NCBI GenBank assembly: GCA_013076295.1 | Contig: RQOL01000729.1 | Coordinates: 2,666,001-2,730,000, forward strand | DNA from: Sanderia malayensis | Lineage: Eukaryota > Cnidaria > Scyphozoa > Semaeostomeae > Pelagiidae | Reading direction: 5' to 3' | DNA length: 64,000 bases | In this document: piece after piece, positions 62,631 to 64,000 of the stretch | Numbering within the stretch: the first letter of the stretch is position 1 | Layout: every line of letters begins with the position of its first letter | The notes under the pieces: model-generated | The model's input: only the letters and a program-made list of their open reading frames with translations | Told to the model about the DNA's origin: nothing | Database searches by the model: none | Position numbers and translations under genes: made by a program

Positions 62631-64000
62631 CTACAAGAAAAACACGCAATTATTAGAGCAATATCGCAAACAGGCCACACGACACGTATTCACATATTCA
62701 TCCTCTACACACTCTGCGGACACATCCATGCGGTGCACACGAATAGCTGCAGCAAAAATAAGTGTCCGCCATAAGGAGATCCACGAAACAGTGCATAACA
62801 AGAAATTTCCCACACTACAACCCTGAATAGAACAATGGTCACTATTCTTGATATGTGAGTCGCTCGGTTTGTATACGATGTATACGTAACACCCTTTGGA
62901 CTATAACGGGCCCACTTATCCACCTGTATATGCTCCCCCCGCAAGTTGCTACTGAGCTCGCCGTTGGGTAGAATTCGAATCAAGCGGAATTTTCTTCCGC
63001 TGGAACAGGAATGGATTTTTGCAGTTGTTAGTTAAATGAGACACGCATCTTAAAAGCCATCATCGTCATATTCGACTTCTTCACTCTCTTTCGATGCGTC
63101 ATTCGCATTCCCTATCATGTAGAAACTCATTAGAGGGGCGTGAGTTGCTGAGCAAATGTTTTCGCAAATTTTGCAATAAATGAAGCAGATATCTGGTTTT
63201 TAGGGCAATGACGTTTGCAAATTGCAGCTACGCATGACCCCACAGTTTTGAATCAGGAAAGAAGAACCATTGAACTTGCCGAAATTGCCGCCATGTTTCT
63301 CGTGTGAATGCATCACAAAACAAATAACCCATGGAAACACCATCCGTATTATGCAAAGACCAATAGGAGTGTAAAGCAATTAATTCGATATGAATGGGAA
63401 TATACGCAAATGACACAAAGCAACCACTGCATGTAATTTATACCACAACTATTCACAGAGTCATTTTATATTCTCGTCAGCTATTTTCTCTTCACCCAAG
63501 TAATTTCTATTAAATACATAGTGTGTGGTAATAATATGACGAGTAATAAATATTCAAAAGGTTTAAAATATTTTTCAAATTACAAATACAAGCAACATGG
63601 ACGGATATTCGAATCAATCCAGAAATATAGATGAGTTATAATAATATAAACTATACATACTCAACAATATATAAGAGACCATTCAAGATATTCATAAGGA
63701 AACAAATATCACGGAAAACCTATTCACAGTTGACCATGGGAACTAATTTATTTAAACAAAAAGACGAAATGCTTTAGATGATTTCTGTATTAATCTGTAG
63801 AAATTTCATTAGCCCCTGACGTTTGTTGGGCATGAAGACAATTAGCACAGTGTTCAATTAAAACGATGACTAAATTTGATGGCGGAGAAAAATCCAATTT
63901 AGATATTTAGAGGCAGAATACAAAACTCTATTAAAGAATTTCGTTGGCTCGATAAAGCAAACATTTTATGCAAATATTTTCTGGATTTCACACCGAGTCA
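62631..64000. other. Presumed intron of the second Bcl-2 family gene
   Basis: If the exon at 62508-62630 is spliced to exons off the right edge, this is intron. AT-rich, with no BH-motif exon. It also contains the candidate exon at 63050-63111. Confidence 0.4.
63050..63111 (-). CDS. Possible terminal exon with acidic tail
   Basis: After an acceptor-like catgatag, a 62-bp stretch reads NANDASKESEEVEYDDDGF and stop in phase 2. It is codon-like and compact. It could be an alternative last exon of the second Bcl-2 gene, the end of another gene in which the Bcl-2 exon is nested, or chance. The family is not recognised. Confidence 0.25.

Overview
The window is nuclear DNA from an intron-dense, AT-rich invertebrate animal. 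The genes are ordinary metazoan housekeeping and signalling genes with many short exons and introns of about 100-2,600 bases. Two Bcl-2 family genes, an ABIN-type gene and several hAT-like and other short inverted-repeat elements fit a cnidarian best. That is an inference from gene content and style, not a proven placement. No bacterial, organellar, CRISPR or operon-like structure was seen.

Layout from left to right. 1-1089: low-complexity sequence with a weak coding-like patch. 1090-4676 (-): PP2A catalytic subunit, seven exons, complete. 5130-5800 (+): small TPR protein resembling the C-terminal half of FKBP51/52 but with no prolyl-isomerase domain. 6110-6338: a hAT-type MITE with perfect target duplications. 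6820-11943 (-): 14-finger zinc-finger protein in three exons. 11944-14845: poorly understood stretch with isolated coding-like segments. 14846-30837 (-): ZFC3H1, 19 exons, with a hAT-type element in its last intron and three apparent frame breaks in its first exon. 31723-35693 (+): ABIN/TNIP-like coiled-coil protein with a UBAN-type ubiquitin-binding motif. 37307-54483 (-): transportin-3, about 30 exons; its introns carry a hAT-like element, a small LTR retrotransposon with two identical LTRs, and several MITEs. 55010-56114 (+): TMEM19, using a GC-AG intron. 56668-58433 (-): BAK-like pro-apoptotic protein, three exons. 58434-62507: no gene recognised. 62508-62630 (-): last exon of a second Bcl-2 family gene whose other exons lie beyond the right edge.

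Gene relations. Three gene pairs are divergent with short shared upstream regions: PP2A/TPR (453 bp between start codons), ZFC3H1/TNIP (885 bp) and TNPO3/TMEM19 (526 bp). TMEM19 and BAK converge. The genes do not form one pathway. ZFC3H1 acts in nuclear RNA decay, TNPO3 imports SR-type splicing factors, TNIP acts in ubiquitin/NF-kB signalling, and the two Bcl-2 genes form a local apoptosis pair. ZFC3H1 and TMEM19 are also near neighbours in human, so part of the order may be ancient. I found no clear new biological system. The items most worth checking are the young miniature LTR element, the Bcl-2 pair, the TPR-only FKBP-like protein and the ZFC3H1 frame breaks.
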